DNA of 64,000 bases from Dactylis glomerata (lineage: Eukaryota > Streptophyta > Magnoliopsida > Poales > Poaceae): NCBI GenBank assembly GCA_007115705.1, contig QXEO01000382.1, forward strand, positions 4,826,977 to 4,890,976, written 5' to 3'. The position numbers and the translations under genes are program-made. Under the pieces are notes generated by a model. The model did no database searches. It was given only the letters and a program-made list of their open reading frames with translations, and was not told the origin of the DNA. Below are positions 10,394 through 22,900 of this stretch, in pieces. The stretch's first letter is position 1; each line of letters opens with the position of its first letter.

Positions 10394-11998
10394 TGATACG
10401 TCTCAAACGTATCTATAATTTTTGATGCTCCATGCTTGTTTTTACACCATTTGCCTATTGTTTCGTTACACTTAGTAGCACTTTTATGCATTTTCCGGAA
10501 CTAACCTATTAACGAAGTGCCACAGTGCCAGTTTCCTGTTTTCTGCTGTTTTTGTGTTTCAGAAGTGATACACAGGAAATATTCTCGGAATCGGACGAAA
10601 CCACATCCTGAAGTCTTAATTTACCCGGAAGCTTCCAGAGATCCGAAGAGGAGTAGGAGGGGGGCCACCAGGGGCCCACACACAGGGGTGGCGCGGCCAG
10701 CCCCTGGCCCGCGCCACCACCGTGTGAGGCCACCTGGCCCCACCTCTGACGACGCCCCTTCGCCTATAAAGACCCCCCAACGAAAAAAACCTAAGTACCC
10801 GATCAGATTTCCAGAACACATTGCGATCCGCCGCCGCCGTCGACCCGAAGATCGGGAGGGTCCAGAAGCTCTTCCCGGCACCCTGCCGGAGAGGGGAATC
10901 GCCACCGGAGGTCTTCTTCATCGCCATGCTTGCCTCCGGAGCGATGAGTGAGTAGTCTACCTTGGACTATGGGTCCATAGCAGTAGCTAGATGGTTGTCT
11001 CCTCCACCATGTGCATCATGTTTAGATCTCATGAGCTGCCCTACATGATTGAGATCACCGTTATGTAATTCTACATGTTTGGTTTGTTGGGATCCGATGA
11101 ATATTGGTGTTTATGATTAAGTTGCTGTACTGAATTATATCTTTTGTTATCTCTATGTTGTTTATGATCTTACATGCTCTCCGTTGTTAGTAGCTATCTT
11201 GGCCGAGTAGTTGCTAGTGACTCCAAGAGGGGGTATTTATGCTCGATAGTGGGTTCATGCCTCTATTTCACCTGGGGGAGTGACAGAAACCTCTAAGGTG
11301 GTAGATGTGCTGTTGCTACTAGGGAGAAAACAACATTCATATGCTCAAGGGCATATGCTTTGTTTACATTACACACTTTGCTTAATGCAATTATCTGTTG
11401 TTCGCAACTTAATACTTCCAGGGTGTTCGGATTGATATCCCCGGGAGTGGATTATTAGTCATAGATGCAGTTAGATGGCGGTCTATGTATTTTGTTGTAA
11501 TGCCCAGAGTAAATCTCATAGTGATCTTCTTGACATATCATGTTATCTTTATTCTATCAATTGCCCAACTGTAATTTGTTTACCCAGCATGTGTTATTTT
11601 ATCTATGGAGAGACACCACTAGTGAACTGTGGACCCCGGTCCTATTTCCATCATATTGCTATCACCTGTTTACTTTACTCGTACTATTTACTTTACTCGC
11701 ATACTATATTGTTTTCCACTCGATATGCTCATAACCTTTGTTTCAAGCAAACCGGTGAGATTGACAACCTCATCGCAAGTTGGGAACAAAGTATTTGTTT
11801 GTGTGTGTGCAGGTTCCGCATAACCTTCAGTCGTCATTGTCTCTCCTCTCCTGATCGATAAACCTTGGTATCTTAACTGAGGGAAAACTCGCCGCTATAT
11901 TCATCATACCTTCCTCTTGGGGTTCCCAACGGGCTGGTTATCCACCACGCACAAGGACAGTCTGCTCCCACGTCAACTATACACCACCACACGCAGCA
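10394..11998 (+). repeat. 3' LTR of element B (1605 bp)
   Basis: The LTR starts TGATACGTCTC after the polypurine tract and ends CACACGCAGCA. Its TATA box is at 10765-10771. The position matching A's insertion in the 5' LTR is CCCTT at 10756-10760, immediately upstream of that TATA box. Confidence 0.88.
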
Positions 11999-12905
11999 TA
12001 GGGTCACACACTTAACGTGCATCGATGCTAGGATAGAATGGATAATTGGTTTATGAGTTTTTGTTCAGAGTCTCGGATGAGATCCAGGACATCACGAGAG
12101 GTTCCGGAATAGTCCGGAGAATAAGATTCATATAAAGGAAAGCAGTTTTTGGATTCCGGAATCGTTTCGGAATTTATCGGTATTGTACCGGAAGGTTCTA
12201 GAAGGTTCCAGAGTGGGACCAACGTGGGCCCACTTGTCGGAGGCCTATGTGGGCCTAAGGGGTAGTGTCCTGGCCACTTTGGGCCAGGCGCACAAGGCCC
12301 CTAAGGCCCAGCCGGCCAGCCCTTAGGGGAAACCCTAAGGGAACCTTCCAGAAGAGCAGGAGGGGGAAGACTTGCCCCCTACTCTTCCCCCTAGGCCGCC
12401 GCCCTAGGGCTTGGAGGAGGGGCCAAGGCAGCCGGCCAGCCTCCTATATAAAGAGGGGCAGGGGCGCAGCCTCCCCCCACTCCAACCCTAGCCGCCGGCT
12501 AACTGTTGTCCCTCCACCTCTCTCTCTCTCTCGCGACTGTGCGTAGGTGAAGCCCTACCGCAGAAACTCTCCACCATAAGCACCACGCCGTCGTGCTGCA
12601 GATCCAATCTATCTCTCCACCATACTTGCTAGACCAAGGAAGGAGGAGACGTCGTTGCACCGTACGTGTGCATCTCTCGGAGGCGTCGCCACTTGCGGCG
12701 TTGGATCGGATCAGATCGCGGGGAGGAGAAGGCTAGTACGACTACATCATCCACGTTCTGTTGAACGTTTCCGCTGTGCGATTTCTTCAAGGGTATGAAG
12801 ATCTCATCTATCTCTCTCGTTGATTACATCTCCTAGATTAGATCTTGGCTTTCTTGTTCGCATCCGTAGGAATTTTTTTGATTTACTATGCTGCGAATCC
12901 CTTCA
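11999..12905 (+). repeat. 5' LTR of the Copia element, right part
   Basis: This is homologous to 18971-19872 and ends GAATCCCTTCA before the primer site. The TATA box (TATATAAA) is near 12445, followed by a CT-rich leader. The left boundary coincides with the terminal CA of B's LTR, which points to B's insertion rather than random truncation. Confidence 0.88.
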
Positions 12906-12906
12906 G

Positions 12907-12918
12907 TGGTATCAGAGC
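12907..12918 (+). other. Primer binding site (initiator tRNA-Met)
   Basis: TGGTATCAGAGC begins one base after the 5' LTR end. It is the standard Copia primer site, complementary to the 3' end of initiator tRNA-Met. Confidence 0.9.
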
Positions 12919-14132
12919 TAGATCTATGCGTAGATGTGTTTCACGAGTAGAACGCAACATGCTTGTTCTGGGCGTTGATGTTTTCTATTGCAAACCTCTT
13001 TGTTGTGTATTTCTTATGGCGCGGCATAGTGAGATCGAAGCGGTCTAGGCCAACTTTACGCGACCTCGTTCGCGAGACCGGCTCCGCACTTGACGTGTGG
13101 CTTGTTCCACACATGCGGCTGGTGGATGCCAGTTTCTCTCACTATAGTAGTCATGAGATTTACAACGGATGTTAGCAACCATAATATCACCGTTGTGGCT
13201 TTCCGTAGGTAAGAATCATTCTTAACTTGTAACTCCCATAAGCCACGTAAAACATGCAACAACAAAGTAGAGGCGTCTAACTTGTTTTTGCAGGGAGTGT
13301 TTTGTGATATGGTATGGCCACAAGATGTGATGTGGTATATGTGATGTATGCAATGATCATGTTTTGTAATCTTTCACGACTTGCATGTCGATGAGTTCAC
13401 AACTGGCAGGAGCCATATGGTTGTCTTTATAATTATGTATGACCTGCGTGTCAACTTCTTATACGCCATGTAATAGCTTTACTTTATCGCTAAGTAGTTA
13501 GCAATAGTTGTAGTTGCTATTCGTGGTAGAGGCAATCATGGTGGAGTGGTGGAGATCATGCCGGAGCGCACAAGATGGAGATCATGGCGCGGAGATTGGC
13601 TATACCATGTCACATAAAATTATATGCATGTGATGTTTATCCTTTTATGTATCTTATTATGCTTAGATCGCGACGGTAGCATTATAAGATGATTCCTCAC
13701 TTAAAGATCAAGATAAAATTGTGTTCTCCCCATGTATGCACCGTTGCAAAAGTTCATCGTTTTCAAGCACCTCGTGATGATCGGGTGCTATAAACTCTAC
13801 GTTCACATACAACGGGTGCAAGCTAGTTTTGCACACGCGGAAATACTTGGGTTTGACTTGACGAGCCTAGCATGTACAGACATGACCTCGGAACACACGA
13901 ACCGAAAGGTTAAACATGAGTCATATGAATGATATGATCGACACTTTGTTGTCCACCATTGAAACCACATCTCTTCTCGTGAAGATCGGATTAGGTGTGG
14001 TGAATTTGGATCGTGTTCACTAAACAACTTGAGGGATATTGAATTTAGTGGGAGTTCATCTAGTAATTTGATTAAGTTGAACTAGTTATCATGAACATAG
14101 TCTAAATTGTACTTGCAAATTTTGTAGATCAA
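12919..14132 (+). other. Copia leader between primer site and gag
   Basis: This is about 1.2 kb of untranslated leader, as is normal for BARE/Angela elements, where it carries packaging and dimerisation signals. Short ORFs in it (for example 13732-13932) have no recognisable domain. No other feature is seen. Confidence 0.75.
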
Positions 14133-15197
14133 ATGGCTAAGTCCAACTTCAACTTCAACGTTTTTGCTGAGAAAGAAAAGCTTAAGAACAATGGGTCTAA
14201 CTTCACCAACTGGTTCCGCAATCTGAGAATCATTCTCGCTGGCGGACAAAAAGCCTATGTACTTGAGAAAGCGCTAGGTGACGCCCCTGCTACTGATGCG
14301 CCGGCTGATGAAAAAGCTGTTTATCAGTCACGCAAAGATGATTATGGAGTGATTAAGAGTACCATGTTGTTTGCTATGGAACCGGAACTTCAAAATCGTT
14401 TTGAGGAGTTCGATGGGCCCTTTGAGATACTTGAGGAACTGAAAACCATGTTTCAGACTCAAGCCCGTTCTGAGAGATATGCGATCTCTGAGAAGTTCTT
14501 TAACTGCAAGATGGAGGAAGGGAGTTCCGTTAGTGAGCACACCATTAAGATGTCGGGCTACACTCAACGCCTTGAGCAACTGGACTGCAAGATTCCAGAA
14601 GAGCTCAAGATTGACAGAGTTCTGCAATCACTCCCTCCTAGCTACAAAGGTTTTGTGGTTACTCATAATCAAATTGGTTCCACTGATACGATCACTGAGC
14701 TCTTCGCAAAGCTGAAAGCTGCGGAGGTGGGTATCAAAAAGGATAATCATGTGTTGATGGTCAACAAGACCACTAGCTTCAAAAAAGCTAAGGGTGCAAA
14801 GGGATCCTTCAAGAAAGGTAGCGGCAAGCGCGTTGCCCCTGCTGAGAAGAAGCTCAAGTCTGGACCTAAGCCGGACACTGAGTGCTTCTATTGCAAGGAC
14901 AAGGGTCACTGGAAGCGCAACTGTCCGAAGTACTTAGCGGACAAGAAGGCTGGCACCATTAAAGGTATATTTGATATACATGTTATTTATGTTTACCTTA
15001 CTAGCGCTCGTTGTAGTGCCTGGGTATATGATACTGGTTCAGTTGCTAATATTTGTAACTCGAAACAGGAGCTATGGAATAGACGGCGGCTAGCAAGGGA
15101 TGAGGTGACGATGCGCGTTGGCAATGGATCAAAAGTTGATGTGATGGCCGTCGGCACGCTCCTTAGTTTTACCTTCGGGATTAGTTTTAAACCTTAA
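14133..15197 (+). pseudogene. Copia gag and protease, N-terminal part of polyprotein
   Basis: The ATG at 14133 opens 354 codons. Residues ~1-210 are Copia-type gag; a CCHC zinc knuckle (CFYCKDKGHWKRNC) lies near residue 250; the protease active site is DTGS near residue 302 (YDTGSVANICNS). The frame is lost just after residue 345, around 15175-15185: the homologous continuation, a Cys-Tyr-Tyr-Val-Pro-Ala context, is read in the next frame. An intact family member encodes gag and pol as one ORF, so a small indel has broken the polyprotein before integrase. Confidence 0.88.
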
Positions 15198-18054
15198 TAA
15201 ATGTTATTATGTGCCTGCGTTGAGCATGAACATTATATCTGGATCGTGTTTATTGCAAGACGGTTATTCATTTAAATCTGAGAATAATGGTTGTTCTATT
15301 TATATGAATAACATCTTTTATGGTCATGCACCTGTCATGAATGGTTTATTTCTTCTGAATCTCGAAAGCAATGAAACGCACATCCATAACATTGAGGCTA
15401 AGAGATGCAAAGTAGATAGTGATAATCCAACTTATTTGTGGCACTGCCGTCTAGGTCATATTGGTGTAAAACGCATGAAGAAACTCCATTCTGATGGACT
15501 TTTGGAGTCTCTTGATTTTGAATCATTTGACACGTGCGAGCCGTGCCTCATGGGCAAGATGATCAAAACCCCGTTCTCCGGAATAATGGAGCGAGCAACG
15601 GACTTATTGGAAATCATACATACCGATGTGTGCGGACCAATGAGTGTTTCGACGCGCGGTGGATATCGCTATTTTCTCACTTTTACTGATGACTTAAGTA
15701 GATATGGGTATATCTATTTAATGAAGCATAAATCTGAAATGTTTGAAAAGTTCAAAGAATTTCAGAATGAAGTGGAAAACCATCGTAACAGGAAAATTAA
15801 ATTTCTACGATCTGATCGTGGAGGTGAATATTTGAGTTATGATTTTCTCACGCATCTTAAAGCAAGCGGAATCGTTTCGCAACTCATGCCACCCGGAACA
15901 CCACAACGCAATGGTGTGTCTGAACGCCGGAATCGAACTCTATTAGATATGGTGCGATCGATGATGTCTCTTACAGATTTGCCGTTATCATTTTGGGGTT
16001 ATGCATTAGAAACCGCTGCATTCACTTTAAATAGGGCACCATCTAAATCCGTTGAGACGACACCGTATGAACTATGGTTTGGTGCTAAACCTAAGTTGTC
16101 ATTTCTTAAAGTTTGGAGATGCGAAGCTTACGTCAAGAAGTTGATGCCGGACAAGCTCGAACCCAAAGCGGAGAAATGCGTCTTCATAGGATACCCTAAG
16201 GAAACGATTGGGTATACCTTCTACCACAGATCCGAAGGCAAAGCGTTTGTTGCAAAGAACGGATCCTTTCTTGAGAAGGAGTTTCTCTCGAAAGAAGTGA
16301 GTGGGAGGAAGGTAGAGCTAGACGAGGTTGTTAAACCTTCTCTCGAGTTGAAGAGTAGCGCAGCACCTGAAGTTGTTTCGGTGCCGTTTGCACCAACAAG
16401 AGAGGAAGCTAATGACGAGGATCATGAAACTTCGAACAATGCTACTATTGAACTTCGCAGGTCGACAAGGTCGCATGCCACTCCTGAATGGTACGGCAAC
16501 CCTGTCTTAACCGTCTTGTTGTTAGACAACAGTGAACCTGCAAACTATAAGGAAGCGATGATGAGCCCAGACTCTGAGAAATGGCTAGAGGCCATGAAAT
16601 CCGAATTGGGATCCATGAGCGAAAACCAAGTATGGACTTTGGTGGACCCTCCTAGCGACCGTAAGGCCGTTGACTGCAAATGGATTTTCAAGAAGAAAAT
16701 GGACGCGGATGGTAATGTTACTGTCTATAAAGCTCGGCTTGTCGCAAAAGGTTTTCGGCAAGTTCAAGGCGTTGACTACGATGAGACTTTCTCTCCCGTC
16801 GCGATGTTTAAGTCCATTCGGATTTTATTAGCAATTGCTGCATTTCATGATTATGAAATTTGGCAGATGGATGTCAAGACTGCATTCCTCAATGGCAACA
16901 TTGATGAAGAGTTGTATATGATGCAGCCCGAAGGTTTTGTCAATCCTAAGGATGCTAATAAGGTGTGCAAACTTCAGCGTTCCATTTATGGACTGAAGCA
17001 AGCATCTCGGAGTTGGAACCTTCGTTTTGATCAAGTGATCAAGAGTTTTGGATTTGTTCCAAATTGCTACGAAGCTTGTATATACAAGAAAGTGAGTGGG
17101 AGCTCGGTGACATTTTTAGTACTATATGTGGATGACATATTGATTATTGGAAATGACATCGGTATGCTTAACGATGTGAAGAGTTATTTGAATAAATGTT
17201 TTTCAATGAAAGACCTAGGAGAAGCTGCTTATATATTAGGCATCAAAATCTATAGAGATAGAGAAAGACGCCTAATAGGTTTAAGCCAAAGTACATACCT
17301 AGACAAAGTTCTAAAGAGGTTCAGAATGGATAAAGCAAAGAAAGGTTTATTGCCCATGTTGTCAGGTAAGATATTGAGCAAGGCTCAGTGTCCAGCTACG
17401 GTAAAAGATAGAGATACTATGAGCAAAGTGCCATATGCCTCGGCCATAGGTTCTATCATGTATGCCATGATATGTACTAGACCGGATGTGTCCAATGCTC
17501 TTAGTTTGACGAGCAGATACCAAAGTGATCCAGGAGTGGAACACTGGACAACCGTAAAGAACATCCTAAAGTATTTAAATAGGACTAAAGAAATGTTCTT
17601 GGTCTATGGAGGTGATGAGGAGCTCGTCGTAAAAGGTTACGTCGACGCTAGCTTCGACACCGACCCAGATGATTCTAAATCTCAGACAGGATACGTTTAT
17701 GTTTTGAATGGTGGAGTTGTGAGCTAGAGAAGCTGCAAGCAAAGCATGATCGCAGGATCTATAACCAAAGCGGAATACATGGCTGCTTCGGAACCGTCAA
17801 GTGAAGGAGTTCGGATCAGGAACTTCATCACTGAGCTTGGTGTGGTTCCAAATGCCTTGGACCCACTGGAGATATTGTGCGACAACACTGGCGCCATAGC
17901 ACTGGCTAAGGAACCAAGATATCATCCAAAGACCAAGCACATCAACCGCCGGTTCTATATAATTCGAGATTATATAGCAGATGAAGATCTGAAGATTAGC
18001 AAAGTACATACGGATCTGAATGTCGCAGACCCGTTGACTAAACCTCTTCCATGA
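15184..18054 (+). pseudogene. Copia pol: integrase, reverse transcriptase, RNase H (broken)
   Basis: In the shifted frame the order is the GAG-pre-integrase zinc region (HCRLGHIG then CEPC), the integrase core (HTDVCGP, SDRGGEY, NGVSERRNRT supplying the D-D-E residues), reverse transcriptase (MDVKTAFLNG and the catalytic LYVDDILIIGND) and RNase H (DASFDTD, DNTGAIAL, KHINRRF). The integrase-before-RT order proves Copia. A TAG at 17725-17727 interrupts RNase H where relatives have Trp. Just downstream, the usual S-T-T-E-A-E-Y motif reads SITKAEY, losing an acidic residue. The reading frame then ends at 18054. With the upstream frameshift, this copy cannot make a full polyprotein. Confidence 0.9.
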
Positions 18055-18130
18055 GCAAAACATGATCAGCACCTTAATGCCATGGGTGTTAGATTGTTGC
18101 CAGATGTAAACTAGATTATTGACTCTAGTG

Positions 18131-18142
18131 CAAGTGGGAGAC
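18131..18142 (+). other. Copia polypurine tract
   Basis: CAAGTGGGAGAC lies directly before the 3' LTR start TGTTGG. It would prime plus-strand DNA synthesis. Confidence 0.8.
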
Positions 18143-19872
18143 TGTTGGAATTATGCCCTAGAGGCAATAATAAAGATGTTATTATTATAATTCTTGTTCA
18201 TGATAATGTTTATATTCCATGCTAGAATTGTATTAAGCAGAAACTTTAATACTTGTGTGGTTTATGAACAACACTGTGTCCCTAGTACGCCTCTATGGAC
18301 TAGCTCATTGATTAATGATGGTTAAGGTTTCCTAACCATAGACATGAGTTGTCAATTAATAATGAGATCGTATCATTAGGAGAATGATATGTTGGACAGA
18401 CCCAAATAAAGCAGAGCAATTAGATCGTGTCATTGTGTTCATCTTTGCGAAGCTTTTTCCTATGTCAAGTATTGTATTCCTTAGACCATGAGATAATACA
18501 ACTCCCTGGTATCGGAAGAAAGCTTTGAGGTCATCAAACGTCATCCTATAAGAGGGTGATCATAAAGGTGTCTCTCAGGTGATCGGAAAGTACTTGTTGG
18601 GTTGTATGTATCGAGATGGAATTTGTCCCTCCCGAGTCGGAGAGATATACTTTGGGCCCATTCGGTAATCGATATCAACACCGCTTTTAAGCATGTGGTT
18701 AAGGAGTTAATCACGAAGTGATATCGAATTACGGAACGAGTAAAGTACTTGCTGTGAACGAGATTGAACTAGGTATGCCGATACCGACGATCGAATCTCG
18801 GGCAAGTAAAATATCGCAAGATGAAGGGAATACATATACGGGATTAATTGAATCCTGGCATTGTGGATCATCCGATATGATCATCGATGAATATGTGGGA
18901 GTCAATATGGGTTTCCAGATCCCGCTGTTGATTATTGATAGAAGATCATGTCTGCATATTCTCGAACCCGTAGGGTCACACACTTAACGTGCATCGATGC
19001 TAGGATAGAATGGAAAATTGGTTTATGAGTTTTTGTTCAGAGTCTTGGATGAGATCCAGGACATCACGAGAGGTTTCGGAATGGTCCGGAGAATAAGATT
19101 CATATAAAGGAAAGCAGTTTTTGGATTCCGGAATCATTTCGGAATTTATCGATATTGTACTGGAAGGTTCTAGATGGTTCCGGAGTGGGACCAACGTGGG
19201 CCCACTTGTTGGAGGCCTATGTGGACCTAAGGGGAAGTGTCCTGGCCACTTTGGGCCAGGCGCACAAGGCCCCTAAGGCCCAGCCGGCCAGCCCTTAGGG
19301 GAAACCCTAAGGGAACCTTCCAGAAGAGGGGGGGGGGAAGACTTGCCCCCTACTCTTCCCCCTAGGCCGCCGCCCTAGGGCTTGGAGGAGGGGCCAAGGC
19401 AGCCGGCCAGCCTCCTATATAAGGAGGGGCAGGGGCGCAGCCTCCCCCCACTACAACCCTAGCCGCCGGCTAACTGCTGCCCCTCCACCTCTCTCTCTCG
19501 CGACTGTGCGTAGGCGAAGCCCTGCCGCAGAAACTCTCCACCATAAGCACCACGCCGTCGTGCTGTAGATCCAATATATCTCTCCACCATACTTGCTGGA
19601 CCAAGGAAGGAGGAGACGTCGTTGCACCGTACGTGTGCATCTCTCGGAGGCGTCGCCACTTGCGGCGTTGGATCGGATCAGATCGCGGGGAGGAGAAGGC
19701 TAGTACGACTACATCATCCACGTTCTGTTGAACGTTTCCGCTGTGCGATTTCTTCAAGGGTATGAAGATCTCATCTATCTCTCTCGTTGATTACATCTCC
19801 TAGATTAGATCTTGGCTTTCTTGTTCGCATCCGTAGGAATTTTTTTGATTTACTATGCTGCGAATCCCTTCA
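18143..19872 (+). repeat. 3' LTR of the Copia element (1730 bp)
   Basis: It starts TGTTGGAATTATGCCC and ends GAATCCCTTCA. The TATA box (TATATAAG) is near 19416. The site matching the end of B is TAGGG at 18971-18975, so an uninterrupted 5' LTR would read CCCG then TAGGG here. Confidence 0.9.
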
Positions 19873-19938
19873 AAAACAAGCATAGAGCATAAAAAATTAT
19901 GGATATGTTGGAGACGTATCAGCATCCCCAAGCTTAAC

Positions 19939-22900
19939 TGTGACGACCTCAAATTTGATAACAAATTCGAAGTGCCCGTTATGTATTCCACCGCAATCCC
20001 AGGGTCATTGTTGCGATATACATAACGTAGTTGATATCACAGTCATAGACATTAATAGTAAATAAAGAGGATTACATAGGTGGTCGCACAGACCAAACCT
20101 TACATTACATCAACATGCAGCGGAATAACACTTTGGGTCCATATTGTCAAGCTTCAACCGCACAGGCAAAGCAGACAGTAGGAAACGAGCCTAATTCGCA
20201 AAGTCGTCAAAGAGTCCTTCCTTCTTGATCTTGCTCCTTCAAGTCTGGCCAAGTTAATAGCCAGGGACACAGCCATGAGTACATTGGATGCACTCGCAAA
20301 CCATCTTATAAACAAAGTGATGAGAGAGATATGCATGGTTGATATGGTGGACTAAGCACTAGGTTTAGTTTGCAAAAGCTAGTTTTGTTTCCCAAGATTA
20401 TTCATTGGTAGAAAAGAAGTTTAGTTCTCTAAGTTCAATCTAAAGAGGACTTAAAGTGTGTCAACATCATTGTCAAGTCAAGTCATTCACCAAGTTCACC
20501 ATTGTCACTTTTAGTCCTGACAAAAGTCAAGTACAGCTTGCCAACTGTCCATAACCGCGGACTCGGCTATTCGAATAGTTTAGAAACCTCTGCAGAGGGG
20601 TACACTTTACCCACAAGAATCGATATATCTGCCGGGAGAAATCCACGGATCGTCATACACAAAGTATGCGGGGTTCAGATAATCAAACAAACTCTTTCAC
20701 TTGTCTACTCTAGTATGGGATCCTTCCCTAGAGCCCGAGACACGGATTTCCCCGTTCTGGCGCCTCTAGTTTTGCCCACTCCGGAGTGCCGGACGGATGG
20801 AAATCTTCAGGAAGGAAAATTTCCAATAACCACTTGGTTCGGAAGCAACCACGCCTGGAATACTTCTATAAAGGATGAAACAAGACCTCCCATACTAGAA
20901 TAAACAAGCTAGGAATAAGCCCCTTCCCATTCAGGGTTAATGTGGTCGTACGGTATGGTTGGCTCCCATGGTACATCACTCGTTGTCATTGAGAAATACA
21001 TTTCATAGTTCTTAGTCAAGATTAAATTTCTTTCATAAAGCCATTATGCAGGAGCAATCTCCAATTCAAGTTTCAAGTTCAAGTCACCACCTGTCAAATA
21101 GAGTTCCCCTTAGAGAGGGCCTCAATATTATTAGCGACTAAGCAACTACACTGAGTGATGATACCCCTAAATAAGATTGGATAAACTCAGCTTGATGCTC
21201 TTGTTAAGCAAGATATCACTATACTTCTATCATTCTACTCTAGCAATTCAATCATGCGATTTACTTAAAACAAGTAGAATGCAATATTAAAACTAGGTAG
21301 TGGGAGTATGAATCAAAAGATGGCTTGCCTGGCTTGGCAAAGTCAAAATAGTCTTCATCTTCATCTTTGATTGATTGATCTCCATCTCCATTTCTTGGTT
21401 GACTTCGGGATCCATTCTCCTTACTCTCGTTGTCGTCTAATCGTTGGAAAGCAAATAAGCATACAATCACCACACAATTCACAAACAACACCTATTTACT
21501 CAAATACACATACTTGGGTAAGGGAAGTGATCTAGGAAGTCTATGGAGAGTGGTTTCGATTTAATTGACTCCATAAAGATGAGATTATTGCTTTCTTGAC
21601 TTAAGTGAGGATTTAACTTACTTTGAATCGTGAAATATCTCTTGCAAGTCCTTATTGACCATGGTCATAGACCACAAGTAGATATTCAAGATTATGGTTC
21701 AACCAAGGAGGCTTCATAGGATTTGGAGTCTTTTTCTTTTATCGAAGCTATTTCTAGTTTGCAAGTATTTAGTAATCAAAGTTGAATCTTCAAGTACAAT
21801 CTAGGGATCCTAGTTGACTTGGATCCAAGGTTATAGATCACATTTAGAAATGTGGTTGATTCGAATTGGTTTCATATCATTTCCAGATTTTGAGATAGGT
21901 GTGCAAGTTTGAGTTTCTACTTACTACTATGTAGTATTAAATTTCCAAATACTTCCTACAAGCTCACATGGACTAAGATCAATACCTATAGATAGGTATT
22001 TGGAAATATGGTTTAACAATAAGAGTTCCATAAAAATTTTGATTATAGATTTGAGTTTAATAAAATCCTATATGGCAAATGCCTATTTAACATATAGGTA
22101 AATAGCATTTACTTTAAAAGGTTCAAAAATGAGATCTAATGGTATAGGCAGATGGGTATCACTAATTGTGAATTTCTAAAGTTGGATTTATATTTTTAGG
22201 AATTTTATTTGAATTGATATGGATTTTCTAAGTTGGAAAAGCTCCTGTTTTGTTATTTTTACTGCAACCACTATGTAAATCTAATTGTGTTGAAACCACT
22301 TCTAATGGATAGCTTATGTTCTAAGGTTTCCAGAACATTTTCATTTGTTAAATTTGGGTTGGTAGAACTCCGGGAAAATTAAATATACGAAAGCATCTGA
22401 AAACTATTTCGAAAATTTGAAAAATCGGAATAACCCTTTTTTTTTTAAACCTAGGCCGGATACACAGACTGGCTGGGCCGGCCCGTTAGGCTGCAGTGGC
22501 GGGTGGCAAGGAAAAAAAACAAACCGGTCCGGCCTGCCAAGGGGCCCCACCGGTCAGATTAAGTGCACCGAATCGGTACGGGCTTCTTCTTCCTGGCACG
22601 CGACTGGGACGGAACGGGAGAGAGGTCTGGGAGGAGGCGGCGCATGGGGAGCTCACCGGCGGCGACGGGGAGCGGCGGCGAGGGTGCAGCGTGGTGGAGG
22701 AAGGTCGTCTCGGCCACCTCCAGCAGGCGGCGCGTCGGGGGGAGCTTCGGTGCGCCGGGAACGGGCGGTGCCCTGCGAGGACGACGTCGACGGGGGGCTC
22801 GAACGAGAGGGAGAGGGAGCTTGGGACCTTGTCTGGGAGGTTACTGGTGATGGCGCGAACCTTTTCAGGGAAGAATGGCGGCTTTATATAGGCGGGAGAG

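Larger units (their letters stand above)
4430..11998 (+). mobile_element. Gypsy element B with gag-protease ORF
   Basis: This Ty3/Gypsy element has part of its 5' LTR, a tRNA-Asp primer site, one gag-protease ORF, a 2.5 kb untranslated region, a polypurine tract and a complete 3' LTR. It has no RT, RNase H or integrase, so it is non-autonomous. The first ~370 bp of its 5' LTR are missing at the exact place where A ends, as expected if A inserted there. Its 3' LTR ends at 11998 in GCAGCA directly against the middle of a BARE-type LTR, so B itself probably inserted into the Copia 5' LTR (candidate right TSD TAGGG, 11999-12003). Confidence 0.85.
11999..19872 (+). mobile_element. BARE/WIS/Angela-type Copia retrotransposon
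   Basis: This Ty1/Copia element has an initiator-tRNA-Met primer site, a long leader, gag, protease, integrase, RT and RNase H in Copia order, a polypurine tract and a 1730 bp 3' LTR starting TGTTGGAATTATGCCC. That start is characteristic of the BARE/Angela group. The visible 5' LTR lacks its first ~830 bp, which probably lie left of the window because B inserted into it. After the 3' LTR comes AAAAC (19873-19877), the candidate TSD in Gypsy C. By eye the two LTRs differ at roughly 2-3% of positions over the shared 900 bp. The polyprotein is broken in two places. Confidence 0.9.

Noticed and set aside
11999..12003. Random 5' truncation of the Copia LTR
   Set aside because: The breakpoint coincides exactly with the terminal CA of B's LTR, which insertion explains more simply.
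18718..18987. ORFs in the Copia 3' LTR
   Set aside because: They lie wholly within a known LTR, overlap on both strands and have no domain.
20502..20903. 133-codon ORF in the 4.5 kb solo LTR
   Set aside because: It is in the opposite orientation to the LTR promoter and shows no domain or conservation evidence.
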